From the NCBI GenBank assembly GCA_030280995.1, contig JASXTE010000017.1, forward strand, positions 16,296,498 through 16,360,497: 64,000 nucleotides of DNA, written 5' to 3'. This stretch comes from Hemileia vastatrix (taxonomy: Eukaryota > Basidiomycota > Pucciniomycetes > Pucciniales > Zaghouaniaceae). The position numbers were made by a program, and so were the translations under genes. The notes beneath the pieces were generated by a model. The model worked only from the letters and a program-made list of their open reading frames with translations. It was not told where the DNA came from and made no database searches. Positions 12,284 to 24,145 of the stretch are shown here, one piece after another. Every line of letters begins with the position of its first letter. Positions within the stretch are counted from its first letter, which is position 1.

Positions 12284-12548
12284 GACTCTTATATGGTATA
12301 AAATTGTAAATGTTGTATTATGCTTTGAGTTATGAAGTGTTATGCTGTGGAGTTCTGCATATAATTTAGATGGTGGTGAAAATTTATGAAATGGGACTTA
12401 ATGGTGAAATCAGCACTTTTGGTTGATAAAGTGTGGATTTTGGTGAAATAATTTACTTATTTCACTTTTGAAATACAGCAGTGCTGGGGCTAGTGTTTCA
12501 TAAATCTGCACTTAGATAAGTGTTGATTTTCTAGAGCTGACACCCCCT
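11580..12548 (-). mobile_element. PIF/Harbinger-like remnant J, left end missing
   Basis: The right terminus GCTGACACCCCCT (12536-12548) and the sequence inside it match the right end of the better preserved element H (46393), including a subterminal CAGCACTT motif. The flanking triplet is AAT. No matching left terminus was found, so the element is truncated. It carries a decayed transposase gene. Confidence 0.7.
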
Positions 12549-12605
12549 AATACATACAAAAAAGACAGGCTTCATAAGCTTGTCCCATATCCTGAAGAGA
12601 CAGGA

Positions 12606-12658
12606 AAATAGTGCGTGGTACAGGGGTCAAACCCATGACCACCTAATACATGCAGGCT
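12606..12658 (-). tRNA. tRNA-like (SINE-type) sequence, 3' half, split by element B
   Basis: On the minus strand the T-arm-like segment GGGTTTGACCCC matches the Pol III B box with one mismatch. The 5' half (21495-21523), with an A-box-like TACCTCAGTGGTAGAGC, lies at the other side of element B. Element B and its AGGCT duplication lie between the two. Once they are set aside, A and B boxes have tRNA spacing, but the acceptor stem pairs poorly (about 4 of 7) and the anticodon arm is imperfect. It is more likely a tRNA-derived SINE or tRNA pseudogene than a working tRNA. Confidence 0.5.
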
Positions 12659-13829
12659 TGTCAGTACAGTCTAGTATATAGGTATGATATAATAGTGTTA
12701 TTTTATGGTCCTACTACTTATTAATAAATGATTTAGTGATTAAACCTCAGGGGAAGACTAATAGAATAGTTATACTCATATTAAACTCACAATACTTGGA
12801 TTTAAATGCGTGCTAGTGGTGGAAAATAGAAGAATAAAATATAGTTATAGCTTTTATAAAGATAATATCAATTTATAAGGGCTTTATAATATATTTCTGA
12901 ATGTTAATAATTGTAGTGTAGTGTTTGTTTGAAGTGTAGTAATTGAATGATTATAATAAACCGTCAAAATCCCTCCTTACTTATACCCAAATCCACTGGA
13001 GTGCACAGACCTTCAATCCAGATGATGTCACTGCTATCCCCAGCAATTACAGCACTGTGAGGGCCCATCACCTCCCCATGGCGTCCACTTCAACCAGTTT
13101 CAACACCCAGACCTCCAGTAGGGACCCTCCATCACTATTAATAATAACACAGAGTCATACCATAAATAGAAAACCCAGATAAAAGCGGATACCATAAAGA
13201 AACAGGTAAAATAAATGATCAAAAAGAGATTTAATGAAACTAAAAGTATATAAAGGAAACAAATAAAATGTCCAAGCCCCCAATAACATCCCCAAGCATC
13301 CACATTAACCCAAAAACATCTTTCCAACCCATAAATCCGTGAATAACCATCCAAGGAAGTAATTTTAGTTGTCCAAACTGGGTGTATGCGCCTGATATAG
13401 GTGTCTATGCTTCTGTAGGCGTTGTGAGTCCACAGATTTCGTCCATATGACCTAAAATAAGCAGAAAAACAAAGGTTATAGGCTATTAAGGGGCTAAAAC
13501 CCACTTATATACCTAAATATACATAATATACTGCATATTTCACTGAATATGAGATTTATGTATACATATAAGCTTATGTATGTCAATAATTACTCCATAT
13601 CACTTAAGATAAGTATATTATGACTCCATTAACACCTTAATAAGTATTATTAGGCCATGGATAAGCTATTTAAACTATTATAAATTATATAATAGAATAA
13701 TAATTATATATATATATAATAAAATAATATATATTATTATTTTAACCTTATTTTTAAGATATAAGCTTAATCTTGTTATCTTATTTTAAGCATAAGAAAT
13801 ACTCAGTCCTAAGGATATTTAGGCTGACA
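12659..13829 (-). repeat. 3' LTR of element B
   Basis: It runs TGTCAG to CTGACA as read on the plus strand. It is identical in length to 20324-21494 with six substitutions. It contains open frames on both strands (for example 13100-13504 minus, 134 codons, rich in aromatic and aliphatic residues); these are probably incidental. Confidence 0.93.
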
Positions 13830-13841
13830 TTCCCTCACTCC
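13830..13841 (-). promoter_or_regulatory. Polypurine tract of element B
   Basis: On the minus strand this reads GGAGTGAGGGAA directly before the 3' LTR. It is one or two bases different from the tracts of A and C. Confidence 0.75.
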
Positions 13842-13944
13842 AAAAAAAAACAATAAAAAAAATGTTAAGACATTTTAATTAAAAGTAAGGAGTGAATAGA
13901 AAAATTTTAAAATTTTCTATAATACATATACTGAATAAAAAGTA

Positions 13945-16900
13945 TTATTTTGATTTAAATTTTTTCAAGAGATTTTTAAGGTCAGAGATTTCATTTTCTG
14001 GAATCCACTGGTCATATTCACTTGATTTATTTTTAAATCTTAATAGATACTCAACTCCCTTTTCTTTAGTAAGGTGTCTCTTCTTAAGTATCTTTTCAAT
14101 TTCTGCTTTTTCCACTATTTCTTCAGGTTGCTGTTTATGCCTTCCTGATCTTCTTGGAAAGAGAGCAGTATCATTACAGTGGTATGGTTTTATAAGAGAA
14201 ATAGGAAATACTGGATGTTTTCTATCATAAGGTGCATATAGAATAACCTCAACAGCATTATTACCAACCATCTTTTTAACTACAAATGGTCCAATGAATG
14301 GATCCTTCAATTTAACATTACCATTCAAATTGAAATGTAGCGTTGAAATAAGGACTTCATCACCCTCTTTGAACATTTGTTCTTTATGGGCTTTATCCCA
14401 TCTTTTCTTTTCATACTCAAAAGCCTTATTTATACATTCTTGAGCATGTTTTCTGCATAATTCCTGCATCTGAAGAAAAGATTTAGTACCTGGATGAATA
14501 TCCAATCTAGGTAACTTATTAAGAGTTTTAGCAGGGGTATTAGGTACATAACCCAACCATAACTCAAATGGCTTTTTGCCAGTGACAGAATGTACTGTAC
14601 TATTATATGCAAATTCTAAACCTGGGATAAGAGTTACCCAATCATGCGTGAATTTGTCATTGTCTTTAAAATTAAGACCAAAAGCACAGTATCTTCTTAT
14701 CATATCTTCTAAGGTTTGTATCATTCTTTCTGCTAGCCCATCAGTTTGTGGATGGTGTGCTGTAGAAAGTTTTAATTGACACCCTGAAACATCCATAAGT
14801 GACGTCCAGAACTCAGAAGTAAATTTAGGATCTCTGTCAGAAACTATTGCTTTGGGGAAACCTGCTGTATTTAACATTTGTGTCCACCATAAAAAAGCTA
14901 AGTCCTTTGCAGAAACCTCTTTGTGGGTAGGAATAAATTTACACATCTTTGTAAATCTATCTACAATTACTTAGCAGGAGTTATAACTCTTATTCCCTGC
15001 TATTGGCAAACCTGTTACAAAGTCCATGTTAATGATTTCCCACGGAGCTTTTGGTTGCTCAATTTGTTGTAATAAACCAGCTCTTTTTCCTGTTAATCTT
15101 TTAGATTTTTGACAAGAATCACATGTTTCAACATATTTCTGAACATCCTCAGACATGTTGATCCACCAAGCTGTGTTTTTTACTCTGGTTAATGTTTTAT
15201 GATAGTCAAAATGACCTGCTAATATATCATCATGACATATACTTAACATTAACTCCTTCATTGAAGGGGGAATTACAATTACATTACTTAATTTTTTCCT
15301 GTAATATATAAAACCATCTTCAATGGAAAATTTTCCTTTCTCTAATGCCTCTTTATACTTATCTGGTAATGTTTTTATTAAAACATTCATATAAGCATTA
15401 GATGGATCATTTAATATTGTAGTTAATTTACTTAAGTCAGGATCTGAATTATAATTATCAAGAATTGATTGCATAAATTCATCCTCAAGATCTACAATAT
15501 AAATGCCATAAATGTTAATAATCTCTGACTCAGGAACATAAGCAGGATTATCATCATTATTAGGCAGAGGTACTCTAGATAACAGATCTACATTAGAGTG
15601 CAAGGTTCCTGCTCTATGTGTAATAGTCATCCGTCCTCTGTATTCTTGTACAGCTAATTGCCATCTAAACATGTGTCTATTAGGAGTTTTCATGTTTAAG
15701 AGTGACTTAACTGCACTACAGTCAGTTATTAACTCAAATTTTTGGTCTTCAAGGTAATAATGTAGCTTTTCAAGAGCCCATACTACTGCCAAACATTCAA
15801 GTTGAGTAGCACCATATTTCAATTCACCACTTCTCAGAGTACGTGAAATATAGCAGATTACTACTTCTGACATTTTACCTTCAATAAGTTGTTTTTGATG
15901 CAAAGCAGCACCCAGTCCAATAAAACTTGCATCTGTATATAATACAAAAGGTAATTGGAAATCTGGTAATCCCAAGATAGGAGCTGTCATTAAACATTCT
16001 TTCAACTTATTAAAAGCTTGTTGTCTTTCATTATTCCAAATGAAAGCTTCTGATTTCTTTATCAGTGTGGTCAGTGGTGCAGCAATTGATTGGTAGTTTT
16101 TTATATATTGTCTATAATAACCACACATTCCAAGAAAAGATTGTACATCCTTCACATTTTGAGGAATGCCAATATTCTTTATTGCAGCCACTTTATTTTG
16201 GTCTACACATATTTGTAAGCCAGATACAATATGACCAAGCACTTTTAAAGATTCAAACCCAAATTTACATTTTTTCAATGCAAGGGTCATTTTTATTTCA
16301 TCCATTTTCTGAAATACTTTCCTTAAATGGATTAAGTGTTCATCAAAAGTTTTAGAGAACACTATGATGTCATCAATGTATACCATTAACCATCCCTCAA
16401 TCATTTCATTATGGAATGTTATATCCATTAACTTCTGAAATACTGATGGAGCATTTTTTGGTCCAAATGGCATTCTGACATACTTATAAATTCCCATGTG
16501 TGTTGTTATCAACAAAAAGTTCTGTGAATTCTTTTCAACAGGAATTTGATGGTACCCTTTATTTCCATCTAGGCAACTTATATATTTAGCACCTTTAAGG
16601 GTAGCATGTATAGAGGCAATCCTTGGCAAGGGATAAATATCATCTACTGTAAATGTATTTAATGCTCTATAATCACCGCACAGTCTTGCTTTATCTTGTT
16701 CATAAGAAATCAGCACTGGTGATATTACACAATATTTTGGTGTAGTTTCAACCTTCTCAAGAATGTTCATTTTTAATAACATCTTAATATTATCCTCTAT
16801 GTCTTTCCTCTTCATTGGTGAAGCAGGGTATGGTTTCTTTTTAAGACTAGAAGGAATATTATCCATGTCACAGGTTAAACTAATTTTCATTTCATGATCT

Positions 16901-19812
16901 TTTACAAGGCCAAGTTCATTTGTACCATGTGCAAAAGCCATTGGAAAAGCTTTAATTAATTCCAAAATATTATCTTTCTCAGTTTCACTTATCTGAGTGC
17001 CAAATGATGCTTTTGAAATTTCTGTTTCCAGAAGTTCCAACTCATTGGATTCTCTTCCTTTAGACGGGGAATTTGTTACTGACTCAATGTGTAAGACAGT
17101 GTTAAAAGAATTTATTTTAAATTTCCTTTTACCATTCATGCCAATTGTAAAATTGTTATTAGAAGGGTCTAATTTTACACCAAATTTAGTCAGAATATCA
17201 TTTCCAATGATAAAACAGTTACTACAATTTGTATTATCCATTACTACAAAGTCACAAGTTACCCTTACATAACCATGTTGGTGTTTAAAGAAAACAGCAG
17301 CTTTGTATTTACCAATGGGGTGTAGTACTGATCCAAAACCTCTCCAATTTTTATTCTGAAGTGGTTCAAGCTTAAACTTATATTCACTATCAATTTTCTG
17401 TAATGTATTAGTGGAAACAACTGAACCAGCAGCTCCTGTGTCCAATACTATATTAACATTTTCACCAGAAATGATAGCTGGAACCGTGATAGGTGTCATT
17501 CTAAAGTTATCAGCTTGTGTATCCTTAATGATTTCAGCATCCTCAAAATTCATTAAAGATTCATTTGAGTCCATATTTAATATTGGATTTTCAAAGATGG
17601 ACAAATCATCTTCCAACATACAGACTTCATTTTCATCACTATATGAGATATTGCTGTCATAATCACTTGATTCTTTACTTTTTTCAGTTTCATTTTCAGA
17701 TTCACGTTGATTTCCAACAATATTTATGTTTTTCTCACATTTGTGACCTTTTACCCAAGGTTTGTTACACTTATAACAAGTATTTGTTTCATACTTTTTA
17801 GGTACTACAGGTGCAGTAGGTTTTTTCTGCTTCTCCTGAAGTGTTTTTGAATTCTGAGTTTTTACAGGTTCAACATTTTGCTTATAAGTGGAATACCTTG
17901 ATTCATACTTATGGTTTAATAATATTTCATTGCAAATATTAATAAAATCAGAATATTCAGTAACATTTAATGTTCTAGCTACAACAATATCTCTGACAGA
18001 TATAGGTAATTTGTATATTATCTTATCTTTCCATAAGTTAAAATCCATATGAGGCTCAATGGCTTTTACTATTTTGTTTAAATTCATTAAAAATACCATA
18101 GGTTTGTCACCATTCAACGGATTATACCTAGTCTTCTCATATAGTCTCTGCTGAGTAAGCCTGAATTTAGAACCTCCAAATTGTTTTTCAATAAGTTGTT
18201 TCCATTCAGCCCAAGAGTAGTCTCTACCCTCACTTAAGACAGCTTCAAACCATAATAAAGCAACATCCTTAAATAAAGAAATTAATTTTGATGTTATCTC
18301 TTCATCTGGTAACTTATATGAGAATTTCAAGTTGTCAATTCTTTGAATAAAATGTTGCCAATCAGAGCTGGCTTCCCCATCATAAGTTGGGTACTGATCT
18401 ATTTTATGCCAGTTCTTCTGATTGGATTTTATCTCACTAATCTTAGGTAAATTCAACAACTCATTCACTTTTGATAAATGGTCTTGTATTTCTTCCTGCA
18501 CGGATTTGTGACTTACATTTTCAGATTTGACACTACCACCAGATGGTTTTAATTGTGGTGGTATAGGGAAGGAATGAGATTCACTTTTGCCAATGAAAGG
18601 ATTATTATTATATTGATTATACTTATGATTATCCTGGTTCATTAGTAGATTGGCAGTTTCAATCTCAACTTTAGTTAATCTTTGTAGCAACTCAGAGACA
18701 CTTTGATTTGTCTGTGCAAAAGATAACTTTGTTCTTGATTCAGTCTTTAATAAGTGTGTTTCATATAATTTTTCTAACTCACAAAATTTGTTTGAAAGGT
18801 CATTATATTTATTACTCAATGAATCATATTTAAGAGTTAGAGACAAATGTTCATTCTCTAATTCTTTATTACGTGTTGCTAATTGAGAAATGTTCAATGT
18901 CAAGGATGAAATTGTATCACTAGTGAGCTTAACTGTCTGTTCCTCACAATCAGTCATTCTATTCCACAATGCTGAAACAATTCTATGGACAGTTGGATTA
19001 TTGTTAAAATATTCCATGTCCTCCTTTTCAATTCTCTCACTCTCCTGTGAACTTCTAATCTCACTAGTAGGTGGTTGCAACTGAGGATTAACTGTATTAT
19101 CATTGTATATAGTACTGTTATTATGGACAAAAGACAAGTCAGGTGTATCTACTCTAAAACCTAAATTTCTTAAATCCTCCTCTATTTTTTGTACAGATTT
19201 AACATCAATAGAATTACCTATATTGTAATTATCAGTATTATGTCTAATCTGAGAGGGTAAGTTACTTACCAAGGGATGGTTGCCAGTCCTGATTTTTGGC
19301 GCTTTTTTCCCTTGTAAGGGTGAGCTGAGGAAGTCAGATGAGGGGGCGGATCCCTGTTGCAACTATGGCTTGTCCACTGTTGGTGAAACCAGTCCCATTT
19401 CTATTTGTCTACCAGGATTTTCTCCTGGGAGTGAGTGGACCCTCCTTGGGTAGGGGGTTGCTGATTTGATTGACTGGGCTGGCCTCCCTTTAATTCTGCC
19501 ATTGCCTGATTCATCTGCTGAAATCCTACCTTGCAATTGTTTTGCAACTGCTCTACTTCTTTGAACATGAGAGATTTTGATTCCTCTAGCTTCAGAACTT
19601 GTTTGGCCAGGTGGGACAGTTGATCCTGAAGAGGAGGAGACGTCTTTTTGATAGTTATCTTTTTTAAGAGGGCGTCCTTTTCCTCTATACTCATGTTTTC
19701 TGGTTGGGGGTACTGTTGTCCCTCCATGGTGATGTCCTGGAAAGTTTTTATTAGCTTTAGACCTGGTATTATAAGCAGGCTGTTCACTTACACTATCCTG
19801 AGGAGCACTCAT
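13945..19812 (-). pseudogene. gag-pol polyprotein of element B with two in-frame stops
   Basis: One frame of 1956 codons. Codons 1-149 (Gag N-terminus, basic, ending GLVSPTVDKP) are followed by a TAG at 19363-19365. The next 1463 codons hold a long coiled-coil region, a capsid-type domain (about 18100-18400), a knuckle CYKCNKPWVKGHKC (about 17735-17780), protease with DTG at 17434-17442, RT with YIDD at 16369-16380, RNase H (15650-15960) and the integrase HHCC region. A TAA at 14968-14970 falls where A and C have Trp (NSCWVIV). Past it are the integrase D and E residues, SH3-like segment and a chromodomain (about 13970-14110). There is no frameshift. The two stops need not be sequencing errors; the second differs from TGG at two adjacent bases. 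Confidence 0.92.
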
Positions 19813-20323
19813 ATTGTTCAGAATAGCAATATTTTACGTCTACAAAAGGAAAAAACTCTGTGTAATTAGTAGACAAATAATATTAGCAATTATATTACTA
19901 ATAAAAAAGCAATGGAGCTTACCCTGAATTTATATCTTTATTTATTTAAATAAAATATAAGAAAAATTCGAAAAAATCTGTTAAAAATATAATAATAAGT
20001 TTAACTAGACCTCTATAAGGGTGAATAATTAGCTTACCAAGCTTTAGCCAAATACCAATTTTATTGGGTGTTATATTGGTGTCCAAATACCAAGTGAAAT
20101 TGGGTTTATATTGGGTACAGTTACTACTGTAAATATCTAATTTTTATGATAAAAAATTAGTACAATTATTATAAGGGTTATTTTCCGCAATCAATGAGCT
20201 ATGATGACCCACTAATATGCAGCAGACCCAAATATTTGGTTAATTTTGAGTTGTACTAAGGTAAAAATCACGTCCCAAGGCTTATACTAAATAATAAGTA
20301 AAATATAAGGAAAGACCCCCAAT
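19813..20323 (-). other. 5' leader of element B with primer binding site
   Basis: This is untranslated sequence between the 5' LTR and the gag start. Directly next to the LTR, after ATT, the minus strand reads TGGGGGTCTTTCC (20309-20321), a primer binding site candidate that starts with the TGG complementary to a tRNA CCA end. Element C has TGGGGGCCTTTCC at the same place, which supports the assignment. The primer tRNA is not identified. Confidence 0.65.
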
Positions 20324-21494
20324 TGTCAGTACAGTCTAGTATATAGGTATGATATAATAGTGTTATTTTATGGTCCTACTACTTATTAATAAATGATTTA
20401 GTGATTAAACCTCAGGGGAAGACTAATAGAATAGTTATACTCAAATTAAACTCACAATACTTGGATTTAAATGCGTGCTAGTGGTTGAAAATAGAAGAAT
20501 AAAATATAGTTATAGCTTTTATAAAGATAATATCAATTTATAAGGGCTTTATAATATATTTCTGAATGTTAATAATTGTAGTGTAGTGTTTGTTTGAAGT
20601 GTAGTAATTGAATGATTATAATAAACCGTCAAAATCCCTCCTTACTTATACCCAAATCCACTGGAGTGCACAGACCTTCAATCCAGATGATGTCACTGCT
20701 ATCCCCGGCAATTACAGCACTGTGAGGGCCCATCACCTCCCCATGGCGTCCACTTCAACCAGTTTCAACACCCAGACCTCCAGTAGGGACCCTCCATCAC
20801 TATTAATAATAACACAGAGTCATACCATAAATAGAAAACCCAGATAAAAGCGGATACCATAAAGAAACAGGTAAAATAAATGATCAAAAAGAGATTTAAT
20901 GAAACTAAAAGTATATAAAGGAAACAAATAAAATGTCCAAGCCCCCAATAACATCCCCAAGCATCCACATTAACCCAAAAACATCTTTCCAACCCATAAA
21001 TCCGTGAATAACCATCCAAGGAAGTAATTTTAGTTGTCCAAACTGGGTGTATGCGCCTGATATAGGTGTCTATGCTTCTGTAGGCGTTGTGAGTCCACTG
21101 ATTTCGTCCATATGACCTAAAATAAGCAGAAAAACAAAGGTTATAGGCTATTAAGGGGCTAAAACCCACTTATATACCTAAATATACATAATATACTGCA
21201 TATTTCACTGAATATGAGATTTATGTATACATATAAGCTTATGTATGTCAATAATTACTCCATATCACTTAAGATAAGTATATTATGACTCCATTAACAC
21301 CTTAATAAGTATTATTAGGCCATGGATAAGCTATTTAAACTATTATAAATTATATAATAGAATAATAATTATATATATATATAATAAAATAATATATATT
21401 ATTATTTTAACCTTATTATTAAGATATAAGCTTAATCTGGTTATCTTATTTTAAGCATAAGAAATACTCAGTCCTAAGGATATTTAGGCTGACA
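20324..21494 (-). repeat. 5' LTR of element B
   Basis: 1171 bp with TGTCAG...CTGACA termini, followed by the target duplication AGGCT. See the companion LTR at 12659 for the comparison. Confidence 0.93.
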
Positions 21495-21523
21495 AGGCTG
21501 CTCTACCACTGAGGTAGCCCAGC
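21495..21523 (-). tRNA. tRNA-like (SINE-type) sequence, 5' half
   Basis: On the minus strand it starts GCTGGGC and continues with TACCTCAGTGGTAGAGC, which fits the Pol III A box apart from one position. It is separated from its 3' half (12606-12658) by element B. Confidence 0.5.
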
Positions 21524-22842
21524 TGGTAATAGGATTCTGGGGGATAGGTCCACCCAGGGAGAAAATATGGTGAGCTAGATTTCTAGTTCAGTTTTGAGAC
21601 CCTATTTTATTCCTAGGTGCATTTTTTTGGCAAACCATTGAATGTCACTTGTTTAGCCCACCTGATTTTTTGCCTTTGGGAGAGGATTAAGGTGGGGTGA
21701 TGACGGTATGCTTGTAAGAGAAGGGAGGAAGAGGTACAAATAGAATTTCCAGATGAATCCATGAAAATGAGATGACACTAAACAAGGGGATGCCAATGCT
21801 AGAAAAGGAAAAAATAAGGTGGAGTCAAACAGGGCCCCTCCACAAATCAGACCCAGAGTTGTACCCTGCAACGAAAAGCTGAACTAGGCATCTAGTTCAA
21901 GGATTTCCCCCCCTGTGTGTACATACTCTAACATTATTGTTCTTCCCAGAACATATGGAGGCTCATAGAGTCCTCTTTGCAGTTGCTAAGGAGCACGAAA
22001 TTCCTCTTAAGAAATCTGCTCTACTTTCCCTTTCACCTATAATCTCACTTGTTTCCCTCTTCCTATTTAACACTCAGAGATTTCCCAATAGCTTTCCCCT
22101 CTCCCAGTAATTTCCCATTAGCTACATATTTATTTCCCAGTTCTCCCGCTGCATCAACATGAAAAAAAGTTCTCATCTTCTAGGAAGTTCCACTCCCCAA
22201 TTAAACTACCATAGTTCAGTTAAGGATAGGAACCTGCTACCAGGTGCCAGGTTTTTTTTTCTGGCGAATCATTGTTATTCCCACCACTTGTATATAGATT
22301 AATATGATTACATATGACTCCTTCATGCCCCATGTCTGGTGAGATTGTGAGAAATAAAAATATTGCTGATTCCAAAATGCTTGCAGTTTTTCAAAAAAAA
22401 AAAATCCGCTTTTCCCCGGCCAATATATGCTAGTATGTCAGCTGGCCTTGCATATCCAAGCACCTTTTGGCAGGTGGTGTTTTATTTTATTTATTTAATT
22501 TTTCTTGCAAATTGCAGGTGCTTTTGAATTGGGAGTTAAAAAAATGAAAAATAAAAATTTCATTGGTTATTGTTCCTTCTTTGAAATAGTATTCTGTCAA
22601 TCAAATGTGCAGGCCAAATATGAGACAATAATCTTTTTACTGATGTTCCAAAAAATTCAGATGACAATATAGATACATGAGATAGTTCAAATTTTCATCT
22701 TTACAGAAAAATGTGTAACATCAGTTACTGTTATTTATTTTATAGGATTTCTTACCCTAAGGACATGAAACTACTATCAATGGTGGTGCTATGTACAAGA
22801 TAATATCCACTGGATGATGGGGACTGGTGTTAACTGAACATA
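21524..22842. other. Unassigned intergenic sequence
   Basis: No gene is supported. A 72-codon minus-strand frame at 21653-21871 has no recognisable motif. Short A and T runs occur (22251-22262, 22395-22407). Confidence 0.4.
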
Positions 22843-23232
22843 CACTACAGCACTTGTTTGTTTCGCCATGGGGCGCAACAATTACGCAACAGTTGTGCAA
22901 CAGTTACGAAACAATCGTTTTTGCACTTAAAAACCACTTAAGACCTTTAAGTGCCAAAAACAATTGTTACATACACTGCAATAAATGTTCGTTTCGCCTT
23001 GGGGCGCAACAATGGCGCAACGATTACGCAACAGTTATGTAACAATTATTTTTGGCACTTAAAGGTCTTAGATGGGTCTTAAATGCAAAAAACAATTGTT
23101 TCGTAACTGCTGCACTACTGTTGCGTAATTGTTGCGCCCCATGGCGAAACAAACATGTGCTGTAGTGATAACTGTTGCGTAATCGTTGCGCCATTGTTGC
23201 GCCCCAAGACGAAACGAACATTTATTGTACTG
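22843..23232. repeat. Compound inverted repeat with arms A-B-A'-B'
   Basis: Segment A (22843-22972) reappears inverted as A' (23037-23167). Segment B (22973-23036) reappears inverted as B' (23170-23232). Both halves are built from short units such as GCGCAACAATT, ACGCAACAG and their complements, so further pairings are possible. No coding capacity is visible. It resembles a foldback MITE or two interleaved MITEs. Confidence 0.85.
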
Positions 23233-24017
23233 ATAGTCAGTGAAGAGTGATTTATGAGAGGGGGGGGAGTACAGCTGTCAAAAATATACAATAGGGCAAG
23301 CATGACTATCCAGAGAGTAGAGAGAATGGAGGGTTGTAACAAGTAGGGGTGTGAACAGGAGTGTTGATGCCAGGGGTCTATCTAGCTTCCACATACCCAC
23401 CCTCTTGCACGGGGTTGGCTGAGGGAGAACAGAGACATCATGACGGACAAGAAATGAAGAGAAAAGGAAAGGGAGGGAGTATAACAGCAGACACAGTACA
23501 ATAGAACAGGCATGGTCAACCAGAAATGAGAGAGTCAAGGAGGGGTTGGGGTGCCATGTTGTGTCAGTTACTGTTCTGCAAAGGGATACTTGTCTTGAAG
23601 AGAAAGTGGGTTCGAGGACTCGACAACGACGAAATATCATCAGTAATTAATATTTCTGTTGAACCAGAGGCAGTAATGATTTCGTAACAAATGTGTATTG
23701 GTTGCGCAACAAATATATAAAAATTACTTTATGAAGCTTGAAAGCATAAGAGTTTTGACTGATTTGTTTTATAAACGTTAACCATTTGTTACTCACCTGT
23801 TACGCAATTTTTATGCCCCACAACATACCAGAAAAGTCCGGTAGTGCATGTTAGTCTCATGAGATTACAATGAAAAGTTGTTAGCGCTTCAGAATGAGTT
23901 ACTTTTGTTTACTTTCCAAACTATTTAGTCATTCAAAGTGTTTGAATTCGCTAGGATTGTTGGTTTTAAGGGGGTTTCAAATGTATTAACTTACTCCACC
24001 TCAATTTTCGCTGTATA
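23233..24017. other. Unassigned intergenic sequence
   Basis: A 120-codon minus-strand frame (23278-23640) is low complexity (Leu/Ser/Pro) and lies in a purine-biased stretch; I do not support it as a gene. GTTGCGCAAC at 23701 echoes the units of the preceding inverted repeat. Confidence 0.4.
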
Positions 24018-24145
24018 GACATACAGCTAATTCTAAAAAGCTTGCTGTTTTCTAATCTCCCCTCCCCCGCCAAAAACATGAGATTAGGTAAGCTGACTTG
24101 TTCTTTTGGCGGGGGATGAGTGGCAACAAAACCGCAAGCTCTATA
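24018..24145. repeat. Hairpin element, copy 1
   Basis: Nested complementary blocks: AGCTTGC.GTTTT with AAAAC.GCAAGCT outside, and CCCCCGCCAAAA with TTTTGGCGGGGG inside, around a loop containing GATTAGGTAAGCTGAC. Diverged relatives occur near 61024 and 62491. It is either a small foldback transposon or a structured RNA element. Confidence 0.6.

Larger units (their letters stand above)
12659..21494 (-). mobile_element. Ty3/gypsy chromovirus B, full length, nearly intact
   Basis: Two 1171-bp LTRs flank a single long gag-pol frame on the minus strand. The 5-bp AGGCT directly before (12654-12658) and after (21495-21499) is a perfect target-site duplication. The LTRs differ at six positions by my count, pointing to a recent insertion. 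Order on the minus strand: 5' LTR (20324-21494), primer binding site, leader, gag-pol (19812 to 13945), polypurine tract, 3' LTR (12659-13829). Two in-frame stops are the only lesions I see. Confidence 0.95.

Noticed and set aside
19401..19787. 128-codon frame overlapping the start of B gag
   Set aside because: Alternative frame; the frame from 19812 continues into the polyprotein and matches the basic Gag start of C, although this shadow frame and its counterpart in C (34742-35128) both look Gln/Lys-rich.
23585..23625. GGTTCGAGGACTCG as a Pol III B box of a tRNA gene
   Set aside because: No A box or tRNA folding on the expected side.
23278..23640. 120-codon minus-strand frame
   Set aside because: Low-complexity Leu/Ser/Pro composition from a purine-biased strand; no motif.
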